Of a stretch of DNA of 64,000 nucleotides, positions 23,997-33,000 are shown in pieces (within the stretch, counting starts at the first letter, position 1; each line of letters opens with the position of its first letter). This DNA is from Aestuariivivens insulae (GTDB lineage: Bacteria > Bacteroidota > Bacteroidia > Flavobacteriales > Flavobacteriaceae). The position numbers and the translations under genes are program-made. The notes beneath the pieces were generated by a model, which saw only the letters and a program-made list of their open reading frames with translations, was not told where the DNA came from and made no database searches. The DNA is taken from contig NZ_JAKMCS010000005.1 in NCBI RefSeq assembly GCF_022662195.1, positions 124,001 to 188,000 of the forward strand. Reading direction: 5' to 3'.

Positions 23997-25160
23997 ATGT
24001 CAAGAATATTAGTAATCGAAGATGAAGCAGCCATTAGACGTGTATTGGTAAAAATCCTTTCTGAAGAAAACGATGCTTACCAAGTTGAAGAAGCAGAAGA
24101 TGGTCTAACAGGAATAGAAAAAATTAAAAATGAAGATTTCGATTTAGTCCTTTGCGATATTAAAATGCCTAAAATGGATGGTGTTGAAGTCTTGGAAGCT
24201 ACTAAAAAAATAAAACCTGAAGTTCCTATGGTGATGATTTCCGGCCATGGCGATTTAGACACGGCTGTAAACACTATGCGTATGGGGGCTTTCGATTACA
24301 TATCTAAGCCACCAGATTTAAACCGTTTGTTAAATACGGTTAGAAATGCCCTGGATAGAAAGGAATTGGTGGTTGAAAACAAAATTCTTAAGAAAAAGGT
24401 AAGCAAAAAGTATGAGATGATTGGAGAGAGCGAGGCGATTTCCAAGATTAAGGATATTATAGATAAGGTCGCCCCAACCGATGCCCGCGTATTGATTATA
24501 GGGCCTAATGGAACGGGGAAGGAATTGGTAGCCCATTGGTTACATGAAAAGAGCGAACGCTCCAAAGGCGCCTTAATTGAAGTAAACTGTGCGGCAATTC
24601 CAAGTGAACTTATTGAAAGTGAATTGTTTGGTCATGTAAAAGGAGCCTTTACCAGTGCCAATAAGGATAGGGCGGGAAAATTTGAAGCAGCCAATGGTGG
24701 TACTATTTTCCTTGATGAGATAGGAGATATGAGTTTGTCTGCTCAAGCTAAAGTGCTTCGTGCTTTACAGGAAAATAGAATACAACGCGTTGGTAGCGAC
24801 AAAGACATACAAGTTAATGTTAGGGTTATTGCGGCAACCAACAAAGATTTGAAAAAGGAAATTGAAGAAGGCAGGTTTCGTGAAGATTTGTACCATAGAT
24901 TGGCCGTTATTTTAGTGGAAGTTCCGGCACTTAATGAAAGACGTGATGATATTCCGTTATTGGTTAATCATTTTGCTGAAAAAATAGCCGGTGAACAGGG
25001 TACGGCTATAAAGACGTTTTCCGATAAGGCCATTAAACAACTTCAGGAATACGATTGGACCGGAAACATTCGTGAACTTAGAAATGTTGTGGAACGCTTA
25101 ATTATTCTTGGAGGCAAAGAAGTAAGCGAAACTGATGTTCAGCTTTTTGCGAGTAAATAG
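23997..25160 (+). CDS. NtrC-family sigma-54 response regulator without a DNA-binding domain
   Basis: A 387-residue protein. The receiver domain (1-125) has the phospho-acceptor Asp54 (LVLCDIKMPKMDG) and Lys105 (DYISKPP). The AAA+ domain (about 142-380) has Walker A GPNGTGKE (170-177), the sigma-54 contact loop as GAFTSA instead of GAFTGA (218-223), Walker B GTIFLDEIGD and the arginine-containing sensor segments. The chain stops at ELRNVVERLIILGGKEVSETDVQLFASK, with no Fis-type helix-turn-helix, whereas NtrC itself has about 80 further residues. It should activate RpoN polymerase when phosphorylated, perhaps from solution. No histidine kinase gene is adjacent. Confidence 0.9.
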   Translation: MSRILVIEDEAAIRRVLVKILSEENDAYQVEEAEDGLTGIEKIKNEDFDLVLCDIKMPKMDGVEVLEATKKIKPEVPMVMISGHGDLDTAVNTMRMGAFDYISKPPDLNRLLNTVRNALDRKELVVENKILKKKVSKKYEMIGESEAISKIKDIIDKVAPTDARVLIIGPNGTGKELVAHWLHEKSERSKGALIEVNCAAIPSELIESELFGHVKGAFTSANKDRAGKFEAANGGTIFLDEIGDMSLSAQAKVLRALQENRIQRVGSDKDIQVNVRVIAATNKDLKKEIEEGRFREDLYHRLAVILVEVPALNERRDDIPLLVNHFAEKIAGEQGTAIKTFSDKAIKQLQEYDWTGNIRELRNVVERLIILGGKEVSETDVQLFASK

Positions 25161-25247
25161 TAGGTTAATTAATTGCTAAATATGTTGGTTTTATGGTAAT
25201 ATTTAGATCTCAGGTTTTAAGTCTACTATTGTGGGTATAAAAATTGC

Positions 25248-25264
25248 TATATTTGTTATACAAA
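25248..25264 (+). promoter_or_regulatory. Promoter box and operator-like palindrome of the second toxin-antitoxin pair
   Basis: TATATTTG (25248-25255) matches TAnnTTTG. Overlapping its end is the palindrome TTTGT-TAT-ACAAA (25252-25264), placed so that a bound antitoxin or complex would block transcription. Confidence 0.5.
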
Positions 25265-25274
25265 CCCAACAGTT

Positions 25275-25517
25275 ATGGATTTAGCGGCTAGAAAATATAG
25301 ATTAATAGAGCGTCTTACTAATTTAGTGAGTGAAGAGAAGTTGGAAAAAATAGAACAGTTCTTGAATAAAGAAATATTTAACGACACTGAACCCGTACTT
25401 ACCCAAGAGATTAAGGATTTATTAGATGAACGTTTAGACAGTCATAAAGCTAATCCTGGTGCAGGAAGAAGTTGGGATGCTATTAAGGCAGATTTAGATA
25501 AGAAATATGCCTCATAA
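25275..25517 (+). CDS. Addiction-module antitoxin (unstable antitoxin family)
   Basis: An 80-residue mostly helical, acidic protein. The C-terminal segment LLDERLDSHKANPGAGRSWDAIKADLDKKYAS matches the short family of addiction-module components whose ending contains P-x-x-G-x-SW-x-x-(I/V)K. The N-terminus (MDLAARKYRLIERLTNLVSEEKLEKIEQFLNK) is helical. It overlaps by 11 bp the ParE/RelE-type toxin gene, the usual order. It should bind and neutralise that toxin and may repress their promoter. Confidence 0.82.
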   Translation: MDLAARKYRLIERLTNLVSEEKLEKIEQFLNKEIFNDTEPVLTQEIKDLLDERLDSHKANPGAGRSWDAIKADLDKKYAS

Positions 25518-25788
25518 ATTGATCGTCAAGCCTGAAGCTGAACTAGAGTTGGTTGAAGCTTTGGAGTGGTATGAAGAGCAACTAGTAGGATTGGGCAGTA
25601 GATTATATCATGAGATAAATGAGGTCTTAGATGAGATAGTTGCTAATCCAGAATATTTCCAGAAAAAATATCGCAACATTAGGGTTAGATATACCTTTAA
25701 GTTTAATTATGGTGTACATTATACTGTTGAAAGAGATACAGTTTATGTGCATGCTATATTACATACCAGTAGGAAGCCAAAAAAATAA
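25507..25788 (+). CDS. ParE/RelE-family toxin
   Basis: A 93-residue basic protein with the family fold: KPEAELELVEALEWYEEQLVGLGSRLYHEINEVLDEI (two helices, residues 7-43), then NPEYFQKKYRNIRVRYTFKFNYGVHYTVERDTVYVHAILHTSRKP (beta sheet). Members either poison gyrase (ParE) or cleave ribosome-bound mRNA (RelE); the sequence does not show clear RelE catalytic residues, so ParE-like action is more likely. It overlaps the antitoxin gene by 11 bp and is followed by palindromic repeats and a terminator. Confidence 0.83.
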   Translation: MPHKLIVKPEAELELVEALEWYEEQLVGLGSRLYHEINEVLDEIVANPEYFQKKYRNIRVRYTFKFNYGVHYTVERDTVYVHAILHTSRKPKK

Positions 25789-25810
25789 ACAGTATTATTA
25801 CTATATACTC

Positions 25811-25857
25811 ATACTCCGTTCTTCGCTCTTCGGAGTTTGCAATTTCGAAGCAAACTA
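25811..25857. repeat. Double-hairpin intergenic repeat after the toxin gene
   Basis: Two adjoining hairpins share bases: ACTCCG/CGGAGT (25813-25836) with loop TTCTTCGCTCTT, and AGTTTGC/GCAAACT (25834-25856) around AATTTCGAA. Only one of the two can form at a time because their arms overlap by three bases. It resembles dispersed flavobacterial palindromic elements. Confidence 0.55.
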
Positions 25858-25884
25858 ATAAGGTGAAATATAAATAAATACAAC

Positions 25885-25920
25885 AAAGCTACATTTTGAG
25901 AAAAGTGTGGCTTTTTATTT
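25885..25920 (+). terminator. Terminator of the toxin-antitoxin operon
   Basis: AAAGCTACATTTT pairs imperfectly with AAAAGTGTGGCTTT, loop GAG, followed by TTATTTTTAT. Confidence 0.6.
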
Positions 25921-26017
25921 TTATATAAATTAATGATATGAAGTGTTCTTGTACTGCGCTTGCCGAAGTAAAACTTTGTGTAATTACTTTGCATTTCATT
26001 GAAAATAAATTGTTTTG

Positions 26018-26061
26018 TAAATAAAAATGCCCCAGAAGGTGTCTAACATTTTGGGGCATTA
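26018..26061 (-). terminator. Terminator of the exported coiled-coil protein gene
   Basis: Stem AATGCCCCA/TGGGGCATT; on the minus strand it is followed by TTTTTATTT. It lies 19 bp after the stop of the minus-strand gene at 26080. Confidence 0.8.
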
Positions 26062-26079
26062 TAAGTAGTGACATTTTTG

Positions 26080-26835
26080 TTAATCATCACACAAATCCAA
26101 CTGAGCCACATAATTAGTGGCCAACGTTTTGATAGTGCGGTTAAAATGGTTTTTTATGGCCTCTAAACTTTGGTTTTCTAAATCTTTTGTGTCCCCACTG
26201 GCAGTTAAAGCATCGTGTTTGCAATCGCAAACGTCCAAAGTTTTATTATAGGTTTTAAGATTTGAAGCTATTGCATTTTCATAGGCCTGTATTAACTGTT
26301 TCTTTTTTAGCGCTAATTCTTGCTTTTGCTGTTGGGCCAGCTTAGCTTTTATTTCATGTTCTTTTTGCTTTAAGGCTTCTTGTTGTTGCTTGAGTTTTAA
26401 TTGTTCTTCTTCCAAATCGGTTAGTGTACTTACTTCAGGTGTTTCAATGGTTTCGGTACTTTCATTACCCGTAGCAACTGAACACCTATCAATTTCAATA
26501 ACACTTTTCTTGCTTAATTCTCTAGCTTGCTTAACAAAAAAGCGACCATCTTCATAGGTGGTTACGTGCTCAACTTTTGCTAGCAAGTCAATACTTTTGT
26601 TGGCAAGGGTAAGCGCTTTTTCACAGCCACAATCGCCTAAAGTGTTTTTAGAGAGTTTAAAGGACTTTAAAGACCGATCGGCATAATATTTCAAGTGGCT
26701 AATGTTGTTTGAGTCGTATGAGTCCTTAACATGGGAATAAGCGCTAACTAAATAGGAATTGGCTTCGTCGCAATTGGTTTGTGCATTACTGGTTAAACAG
26801 ACTATTGATAAAAAAAATAAATAATACGTTTTCAT
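26080..26835 (-). CDS. Exported protein of unknown function with a Gln/Lys coiled coil
   Basis: A 251-residue protein with a clear signal peptide (MKTYYLFFLSIVCLTSNAQ, cleavage before TNCDEAN). The mature part has paired cysteine motifs (TNCDEA, GDCGCEKA, DVCDCKHD, LDLCDD) that may form disulfides, and a charged helical segment from about residue 145 to 187 (LEEEQLKLKQQQEALKQKEHE and onward) that should form a coiled coil. I do not recognise the family; similar genes seem to occur in other flavobacteria. It is monocistronic and probably periplasmic. Confidence 0.7.
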   Translation of the reverse strand: MKTYYLFFLSIVCLTSNAQTNCDEANSYLVSAYSHVKDSYDSNNISHLKYYADRSLKSFKLSKNTLGDCGCEKALTLANKSIDLLAKVEHVTTYEDGRFFVKQARELSKKSVIEIDRCSVATGNESTETIETPEVSTLTDLEEEQLKLKQQQEALKQKEHEIKAKLAQQQKQELALKKKQLIQAYENAIASNLKTYNKTLDVCDCKHDALTASGDTKDLENQSLEAIKNHFNRTIKTLATNYVAQLDLCDD

Positions 26836-26924
26836 AGTAATTTGGGGTTGATTACATAAATAGGTTCAGCGAATGTATTAAAAACAATACACTTTAACGT
26901 GCCGTTCATCGAAAATCCAAAAAA

Positions 26925-27449
26925 CTAATGGACAGGAATTTGCTCATTTATAGCCTTAATGAAGGCTGTAATACGTTGTTTAATATCTTGATTTATAGTG
27001 TCTTTGTCTATAAAAGTGTGGGTGTCGCCCAAATAATTCATGCCTAGGTAATTGGCAGTTTCATAAAAAGGCATATTAAAGCCCTTTTTTAAATCATCTG
27101 AGTTACTACAGCTAAGCATGGCCATATTTTTGCCCCGTAATTTTATGCCTAAGTCTTTGTGGATTTTGAGTAAATCGGACATGCGATCAAAAAACACTTT
27201 AAGCGTACCACTCATGCTGTACCAGTAAACGGGAGTGGCAAAGATTATCGTATCATATGTTTCAATAATATCTGTAATCAACCCCATAAAATCATCATTT
27301 TGGTTTTTATATTCATAATCAAAATGACCAATGGTTTTGGTACTCAAATCAATAATATCAAAATCGTTTTCAGAAGCGATATAATTTACAACCTTCCCAG
27401 TATCTCCATGGCTTCTGGAGCTCCCTTGTATAATAACTGTTTTTGACAT
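26925..27449 (-). CDS. Flavodoxin-fold NAD(P)H-dependent oxidoreductase
   Basis: A 174-residue protein of the flavodoxin-like / FMN-reductase fold. The FMN phosphate loop is IIQGSSRSHGDTGKVV (residues 6-21), and the second flavin-contact segment is IIFATPVYWYSMSGTLKVFFDRM (about residues 68-90), characteristic of the family. The last strand contacts are LSCSNS. It likely reduces quinones, nitro compounds or flavins with FMN as cofactor. No partner gene is adjacent; the PPK2 gene is divergent with 145 bp between. Confidence 0.85.
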   Translation of the reverse strand: MSKTVIIQGSSRSHGDTGKVVNYIASENDFDIIDLSTKTIGHFDYEYKNQNDDFMGLITDIIETYDTIIFATPVYWYSMSGTLKVFFDRMSDLLKIHKDLGIKLRGKNMAMLSCSNSDDLKKGFNMPFYETANYLGMNYLGDTHTFIDKDTINQDIKQRITAFIKAINEQIPVH

Positions 27450-27594
27450 AACCTAGAATTTGAAATAAGTCAAAGGAACAACTATTAAATTCGTTTGGAG
27501 TGTTGTTTATATTGAAACAATTAATGGGGCTAAAAATAAAATCGATAGTATTTTATATATTTAAACCACATAAATCTTAAAATAGACTCTAAGC

Positions 27595-28446
27595 ATGAAT
27601 GAATATAAAGTAACCTCGAATATATCATTAAAAGACACAAAAACAAAAGTTGTTATTGAAGGCGCAAAAAAGGAACTTAAAGCCATTAGAAAGCAATTGG
27701 GAGCGTGGCAAAATACCATGTACGCCCATAATAAATATTCCGTTTTAGTGTGTTTGCAAGGTATGGATACCTCGGGTAAAGACAGTTTGGTACGGGAAGT
27801 TTTTAAGGATTTTAATGTTAGGGGCGTAGAGGTGCAAAGCTTTAAAGAGCCAACCGAGCTGGAGTTAAGTCATGACTATTTATGGCGTCATTATATTGCG
27901 CTTCCAGAGCGGGGTAAGTTTGGTATTTTTAATCGAACACATTATGAGAATGTTCTGGTTACTAGGGTACACCCTGAATATATTTTAGGAGAAAACATTC
28001 CAGCAATAAATTCTATAGATGATATAGATGAGGCGTTTTGGGACAAGCGTTTTGAACAGATCAATGGTTTTGAAAAGCATCTTGCCGAAAATGGCACTAT
28101 CATTTTTAAGTTCTTTTTGCACCTTTCAAAAGAAGAACAAAAAAACCGATTGTTGCGTCGTTTACGCAAGCAGGAAAAGAATTGGAAGTTTTCACCTGGC
28201 GATTTAAAAGAGCGTAAATTATGGGGCAACTATCAGGCATGTTATGAAGATGCGATAAACAGAACATCAAAAGCACATGCGCCTTGGTACACCATCCCAG
28301 CAGACGATAAACCAACAGCACGTTATTTGGTGGCAAAAATTTTGTACGATGCTTTAATACAGTATACCGATATAAAAGAACCAGAACTAGACGATAAAAT
28401 TAAGGAAAACCTGGCCTTGTATAAAAATCAATTGCAAGAGGAATAA
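27595..28446 (+). CDS. Polyphosphate kinase 2 family protein
   Basis: A 283-residue PPK2 enzyme. Walker A is GMDTSGKDS (residues 56-64), a lid region with FKEPTELELSHDYLWRHYIALPERGKFGIFNRTHYENVLVTRVHPE (about 84-128) contains the Walker B-like strand and conserved aromatic residues, and RLLRRLRKQEKNWKFSPGDLKER follows. PPK2 enzymes use polyphosphate to phosphorylate nucleoside mono- or diphosphates. The single-domain length fits class I or III; subclass cannot be decided by eye. A TATATTTA box lies at 27556. Confidence 0.9.
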   Translation: MNEYKVTSNISLKDTKTKVVIEGAKKELKAIRKQLGAWQNTMYAHNKYSVLVCLQGMDTSGKDSLVREVFKDFNVRGVEVQSFKEPTELELSHDYLWRHYIALPERGKFGIFNRTHYENVLVTRVHPEYILGENIPAINSIDDIDEAFWDKRFEQINGFEKHLAENGTIIFKFFLHLSKEEQKNRLLRRLRKQEKNWKFSPGDLKERKLWGNYQACYEDAINRTSKAHAPWYTIPADDKPTARYLVAKILYDALIQYTDIKEPELDDKIKENLALYKNQLQEE

Positions 28447-28517
28447 CATATTTTAAGATTTCTTTTAGATTAACCGTCTTATTAAGTAATATATTTACCC
28501 AATATATAAACCCTACT

Positions 28518-29921
28518 ATGAAATTTTTTAAAGCATCCATTTTATTTTTCAGTTTGATATGTTCAACTGTTCTGTTTTCACAAACCGATGAGGCCATGTT
28601 TAAAAACATATATAAAGCCTCGTTAACCAATGGAAAGAGTTACGATTGGCTAAACTATCTTTCAAATCAAATAGGGAGTCGTTTATCGGGGTCTTTAGGA
28701 GCCGAACGGGCCGTGGCCTGGGCTAAGGAAGAATTGGAAAAAGTTGGATTGGACAAAGTATGGTTACAACCCGTTATGGTGCCTAAATGGGTGCGTGGTG
28801 CCAAAGAATATGCGTATATTAAATCTTCTGAAGGTAAAACAACAACGGTTAACATATGTGCATTGGGAGGATCTGTGGCTACGCCGGCATTGGGCTTAAA
28901 AGCCAAAGTAGTCGAGGTGCATAATTTTGAAGAACTTGAAGCCCTGGGCAAAGCCCAAGTTGAAGGTAAGATTGTGTTTTATAATCGCCCAATGCAAGCC
29001 GATTTAATCCAAACCTTTGAAGCTTATGGCGGTTGTGTAAATCAGCGCTATCAAGGTGCTCTTGAGGCTATTAAGTACGGTGCCATTGGTGTTATTGTAC
29101 GTTCTATGAATTTACGCTTGGACGACCTGCCGCATACAGGAAGTATGACCTATGGTGATTTACCTATAGGAAAACGTATTCCATCTGCAGCCATAAGCAC
29201 TAACGATGCAGAACTGCTGAGCACCATGTTAAAATTAGACCCATCTATAGAATTCTTTTTTAGGCAAAACTGCAAGCAATTCAAAGATGTGCTGTCGTAT
29301 AATGTGATAGGTGAAATTACCGGTAGCGAATTTCCAAATGAATATATGGTCGTTGGAGGCCATCTCGATTCTTGGGATTTGGGAGACGGCTCACATGACG
29401 ATGGAGCAGGAGTAGTGCAGTCTATGGAGGTGTTACGTTTATTAAAGGAATTAGGGATAAAACCAAAGCGTAGTATAAGGGTTGTTTTATTTATGAATGA
29501 AGAAAACGGTTTGCGTGGTGGAACTAAATATGCAGAAGAAGCCAAGCAAAAGGGAGAAAAGCATCTATTTGCCTTAGAAAGTGATGCTGGAGGTTTTACG
29601 CCTCGTGGTTTTAGTTTCGATTGTACAGATGCCGTATTTAATCAAGTATTGGGGTGGCGGCACTTGTTTAAACCCTACTTAATTCATTTTTTTGAAAAGG
29701 GAGGAAGTGGTGCCGATGTAGGGCCATTAAAAACGAATACGAATGTATTAGCGGGTTTACGCCCAGATTCCCAACGTTATTTCGATCACCATCATGCCAG
29801 TAACGATACGTTTGATGCCGTAAACAAAAGGGAATTGGAATTGGGAGCGGCTACCATGACCGCTTTAGTGTATTTGTTTGATAAGTATGGTGTTAATAAT
29901 GTAATGGCTTTAAAAAATTAA
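28518..29921 (+). CDS. Secreted M28-family zinc aminopeptidase/carboxypeptidase Q-like
   Basis: A 467-residue exported peptidase with signal peptide MKFFKASILFFSLICSTVLFSQ. A PA-type inserted domain is suggested by KIVFYNRPMQADL to GAIGVIVRSMN (about 150-200). The di-zinc peptidase domain has VVGGHLDSWDLGDGSHDDGAG, LFMNEENGLRGG, ALESDAGG, and the last ligand in RYFDHHHASNDTFD. This pattern matches the carboxypeptidase Q/PGCP-like branch of M28. It probably trims dipeptides or amino termini in the periplasm for nutrient use. The next gene follows after 27 bp in the same direction. Confidence 0.9.
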   Translation: MKFFKASILFFSLICSTVLFSQTDEAMFKNIYKASLTNGKSYDWLNYLSNQIGSRLSGSLGAERAVAWAKEELEKVGLDKVWLQPVMVPKWVRGAKEYAYIKSSEGKTTTVNICALGGSVATPALGLKAKVVEVHNFEELEALGKAQVEGKIVFYNRPMQADLIQTFEAYGGCVNQRYQGALEAIKYGAIGVIVRSMNLRLDDLPHTGSMTYGDLPIGKRIPSAAISTNDAELLSTMLKLDPSIEFFFRQNCKQFKDVLSYNVIGEITGSEFPNEYMVVGGHLDSWDLGDGSHDDGAGVVQSMEVLRLLKELGIKPKRSIRVVLFMNEENGLRGGTKYAEEAKQKGEKHLFALESDAGGFTPRGFSFDCTDAVFNQVLGWRHLFKPYLIHFFEKGGSGADVGPLKTNTNVLAGLRPDSQRYFDHHHASNDTFDAVNKRELELGAATMTALVYLFDKYGVNNVMALKN

Positions 29922-29948
29922 TACGCTAATTATAAATAGAATAAGGCA

Positions 29949-30503
29949 ATGAATAAACTAATTATAGCGATAGCGTTAATGCTATCGGTTTTTGCTATGG
30001 CACAACAAGAAGAAAAATTACCATATTATGAAATTCTGGAACATGCAGAGAGCTACACAGCTGGTGCTGTAGCTTCTAGAATGGTGGATGGTTTAGGGTT
30101 TCGCTACTACTGGGCAACAGAAGGACTGAGACCAGAGGATTTAAATTATAAACCAAGCGAGTCGGGGAGAACTTCAGGGGAAACCATAGACCATATTTTA
30201 GGCTTGTCGAATTTTTTATTAAATAGTATTTCCACTGAAAAGAGTAGAGGTGAAGATAAAGCATTGTCGTTTGAAGACAAGCGAAAGCAAACGTTGCTTA
30301 ACTTAAAAGCAGCTTCAGATATTCTAAGGAATGCAGATGATTTATCACAATTTGATAATGAAAGGTTTCCATTTTGGAACCTTATAAATGGTCCAATAGC
30401 TGATGCTTTATGGCATTGCGGGCAAGTGGTATTATTAAGACGGGCCTCTGGTAACCCATTTAATTCTAAAGTGAGTGTGTTTTCTGGAAAGTTAAGGGAG
30501 TAA
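29949..30503 (+). CDS. Exported DinB-like protein
   Basis: A 184-residue protein with signal peptide MNKLIIAIALMLSVFAMAQ. The mature part has the DinB four-helix pattern: LRPEDLNYKPSESGRTSGETIDHILGLSNFLL (first metal His in DHILG, about residue 83) and ADALWHCGQVVLLRRASGNP (second His, about residue 157). DinB-fold proteins bind a metal and include thiol transferases and many of unknown role. An exported form next to a peptidase gene is not unusual in Bacteroidota. Probably co-transcribed with the peptidase. Confidence 0.75.
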   Translation: MNKLIIAIALMLSVFAMAQQEEKLPYYEILEHAESYTAGAVASRMVDGLGFRYYWATEGLRPEDLNYKPSESGRTSGETIDHILGLSNFLLNSISTEKSRGEDKALSFEDKRKQTLLNLKAASDILRNADDLSQFDNERFPFWNLINGPIADALWHCGQVVLLRRASGNPFNSKVSVFSGKLRE

Positions 30504-30565
30504 TAAGTTGGTGAAATACCTAATTTTTAACTGAGTATTTTGACAGCATACTTCTAATTGAATAG

Positions 30566-31522
30566 CTATATTTGCTGATGGTGTAAAGGCTTGTTTTTAG
30601 GGCTTAAAGGCTCCTTTAGTAAAATTTTACAAATTTGGTAATGGCCATTTCGGTAACCGGTAATTAACAGGTTAATGTCGTTGGGAGACCAAGAGGGCAA
30701 AATATCCTCCACATTATTAAACGTCACTTGCGTTTTATGTCTAGAATCATTGCGCATAATAAATATTTCTGTTTGTTGCATGTCGTCCACTTTAGCGGCA
30801 TAAGCCACTCTGCTACCTCTTATATTGGACCAACTGGGGTATTCGCTGTGGTCTTTAAAATAACTTAACCTATCTCGGTTTTTTGTAATAATATTATACG
30901 AGTAAATAATATGTCCTTCACCTTGTGTATTTCTGTTAGAAAAGTAGATGAGGTTGTCTCCTCTTGGCGTAAAGTTAGGGTATAAATTCATGTGCTTGTT
31001 GGAGATGATCTTTTTTAAGCGCTTGCCTTTGTTGGAACACATGTATATGTCGTATATACTGGCTTGCTCCCTATAACTAAAAACTACTTGAACCCCATTG
31101 GGAGCAAATCGGGCAAATGACTTATTGCCATTAAGGGCTATGGGGACTTTATCAATGCTGTTTGTTTCAAGCGCGTAGGTGTAAATTTCAGAAACGCCGC
31201 TTCTATCCGATTCAAACAGTACCATATCCTTATAGGGGTGCCATGTTGGTCGCCTATCGTTTGAATTACTTTTAAATAATGGTTTTTGGTGTCCCCCGTT
31301 CTTATCCATTGTGTAGATTTGCCAATGGCCGTCTCTATTCGACTCAAAAACTATTTTGGTGCCTTCCTTGTTATAACTGGCATATCTATTATCTGCCGAT
31401 GTATTGGTTAACAATTCTTCTTTATAACCTTCTTTTATATTTTCATCCTGGGCAAAACTTGTTAAACCAAATAGTATGGTGAAAAGTAAAAAGGGAGGTT
31501 TAAAAAAGAGAGATAAGCGCAT
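30566..31522 (-). CDS. TolB-like WD40/PD40 beta-propeller protein, exported
   Basis: A 318-residue protein with a signal peptide (LFFKPPFLLFTILFGLTSFAQ). About six PD40 repeats are visible, including DNRYASYNKEGTKIVFESNRDGHWQIYTMDKNGG, RRPTWHPYKDMVLFESDRSGVSEIYTY and LPSWSPNDINLLITGYRNGHYQI. Such propellers bind peptides or glycans in the periplasm. It is last in the minus-strand acyl-transfer gene row, 55 bp after the amidohydrolase gene, and may be part of that transcript. Confidence 0.82.
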   Translation of the reverse strand: MRLSLFFKPPFLLFTILFGLTSFAQDENIKEGYKEELLTNTSADNRYASYNKEGTKIVFESNRDGHWQIYTMDKNGGHQKPLFKSNSNDRRPTWHPYKDMVLFESDRSGVSEIYTYALETNSIDKVPIALNGNKSFARFAPNGVQVVFSYREQASIYDIYMCSNKGKRLKKIISNKHMNLYPNFTPRGDNLIYFSNRNTQGEGHIIYSYNIITKNRDRLSYFKDHSEYPSWSNIRGSRVAYAAKVDDMQQTEIFIMRNDSRHKTQVTFNNVEDILPSWSPNDINLLITGYRNGHYQICKILLKEPLSPKNKPLHHQQI

Positions 31523-31577
31523 AGTAATGAGTTAGTTTTTAGCTAATTTAAAAAAAAATATACTCAACAAGTAGGCG

Positions 31578-32999
31578 CTAATTTCTACCAACTTGCCCAT
31601 TAACCGATTCAAATAGTTTTTTTGAATTGTAACCAATCCCATCTTTAAAAACAATTTCCATATTTCTTATGGTCTTAATATTCTTTTCTAAGTCACCATC
31701 TACTAAAATAAGATCGGCTATTTTGCCGCTTTCAATGGTGCCAATTTCATGGGCTTTATTTAAGTATTTTGCACCGTTATGTGTACATATTTTTATAACA
31801 TCAACTAAAGGAAATCCAGCTTCAACTAATAATTCAATAGTATGCTGATTGGCATAACCAGCTACGGTTCTTCCAGCGCCAGTTGGATCTGTTCCGGCAA
31901 CTAATTTTCCGCCTAAGTCATAAAACCGCTTAAGCCAAGTCATATTTTTATGATATGAAGCTGTTTGAACGGAATCTTTGTATACCATACGATCATATAT
32001 GTTTTTAACATCCTTGAGAACTTCTGGGGATACAGCACGTTCACCTCCACCAGGAATAAGTTCCCTGTTCGTATAAGGTTCGAATACATTTGGTGTTGTA
32101 GTTATGGTGGTGCCGTTTTTGATAAGAACTTCAATAAGGTGTTTTATTTTAGGACTGTCTATAGGTTCTTCGTTGAATGATTTTCTGGCCGCAAATGGGT
32201 CACAAATGTTTTCTTCTTTACGCTCAAGAAAGTCTGTTGAAACTCTAAAGCCATGTTCTAGATTATCAATACCTAAATTTGAAGCTTCTTCGTAAGTTAC
32301 AGAACATAAGTGTCCAGTAACTTTAAAGCCACGTTTATGTGCTTCCGCAATGCAAACCTTCATATCTTCTTGTGTAATATTGTTGTAGAGTTTAAAAGAA
32401 GTCACTCCTCGTTTTGACCAAAAATCTACAATTTCTGATACTTCATCTGTTTTTTTAATAAAGCCCAGTTCGGCAATGGGTAGGCCTTCACGTTCTATAA
32501 AGGGGCTGGTAACATCCATTTTAGGGCCAATCATTTTCCCATCAGTAATCCATTGTTTTACATTAAGGTCACTTTGAGGTTGAATGCTTCCAGCAGTTCG
32601 CATAGTGGTTACCCCTCCAGCAAGATATAATCTGGGGAATGTAAAAGTGGATTGTCCTACACTAAACCAGTTTTCAAAGAATTTGGTGTAGAATAAATGC
32701 TCATGTAGCATGACCAAACCAGGGATTATTGTTTTTCCTGTTCCGTCAATGATTAAAGCTCCATCGGGAATTAAAACAGTATTTGAATGGCCAGTATGTT
32801 CTATTTTACCATCATGAATTATAACGGTTAGGTTGTTTTTAATGCTATCTCCTGTGCCATCAATAAGCTTAACATGGGTTATTGCCACCATTGTGGTGTC
32901 AATAGAGATAAAAGCTTTAACCTCCTTTGTGAATTCTTGGGCCCGAATTTGAAAGGAAACATATAGCAGGAGAACCAGTGTTAGTGTTAGGGATTTCAT
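31578..32999 (-). CDS. Exported amidohydrolase-family metalloenzyme
   Basis: A 473-residue protein with signal peptide MKSLTLTLVLLLYVSFQIRAQ. The metal-binding HxH is in IIPGLVMLHEHLFYTK (about residues 94-109), a probable carbamylated Lys in TSFKLYNNIT (about 200), further His in TGHLCS and NLEHGF, and the catalytic Asp in VAGTDPTGAGR. The C-terminal IESGKIADLILVDGDL is the beta-domain return typical of imidazolonepropionase-like hydrolases. Substrate is not evident; a cyclic amide or lactone from the periplasm is likely. It lies 1 bp after the permease gene in the operon. Confidence 0.85.
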   Translation of the reverse strand: MKSLTLTLVLLLYVSFQIRAQEFTKEVKAFISIDTTMVAITHVKLIDGTGDSIKNNLTVIIHDGKIEHTGHSNTVLIPDGALIIDGTGKTIIPGLVMLHEHLFYTKFFENWFSVGQSTFTFPRLYLAGGVTTMRTAGSIQPQSDLNVKQWITDGKMIGPKMDVTSPFIEREGLPIAELGFIKKTDEVSEIVDFWSKRGVTSFKLYNNITQEDMKVCIAEAHKRGFKVTGHLCSVTYEEASNLGIDNLEHGFRVSTDFLERKEENICDPFAARKSFNEEPIDSPKIKHLIEVLIKNGTTITTTPNVFEPYTNRELIPGGGERAVSPEVLKDVKNIYDRMVYKDSVQTASYHKNMTWLKRFYDLGGKLVAGTDPTGAGRTVAGYANQHTIELLVEAGFPLVDVIKICTHNGAKYLNKAHEIGTIESGKIADLILVDGDLEKNIKTIRNMEIVFKDGIGYNSKKLFESVNGQVGRN

Positions 33000-33000
33000 A

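Noticed and set aside
25861-26079. Small genes in the gap between the toxin and the exported protein
   Set aside because: Frames on the minus strand here cross two terminators and have no start context or family features.
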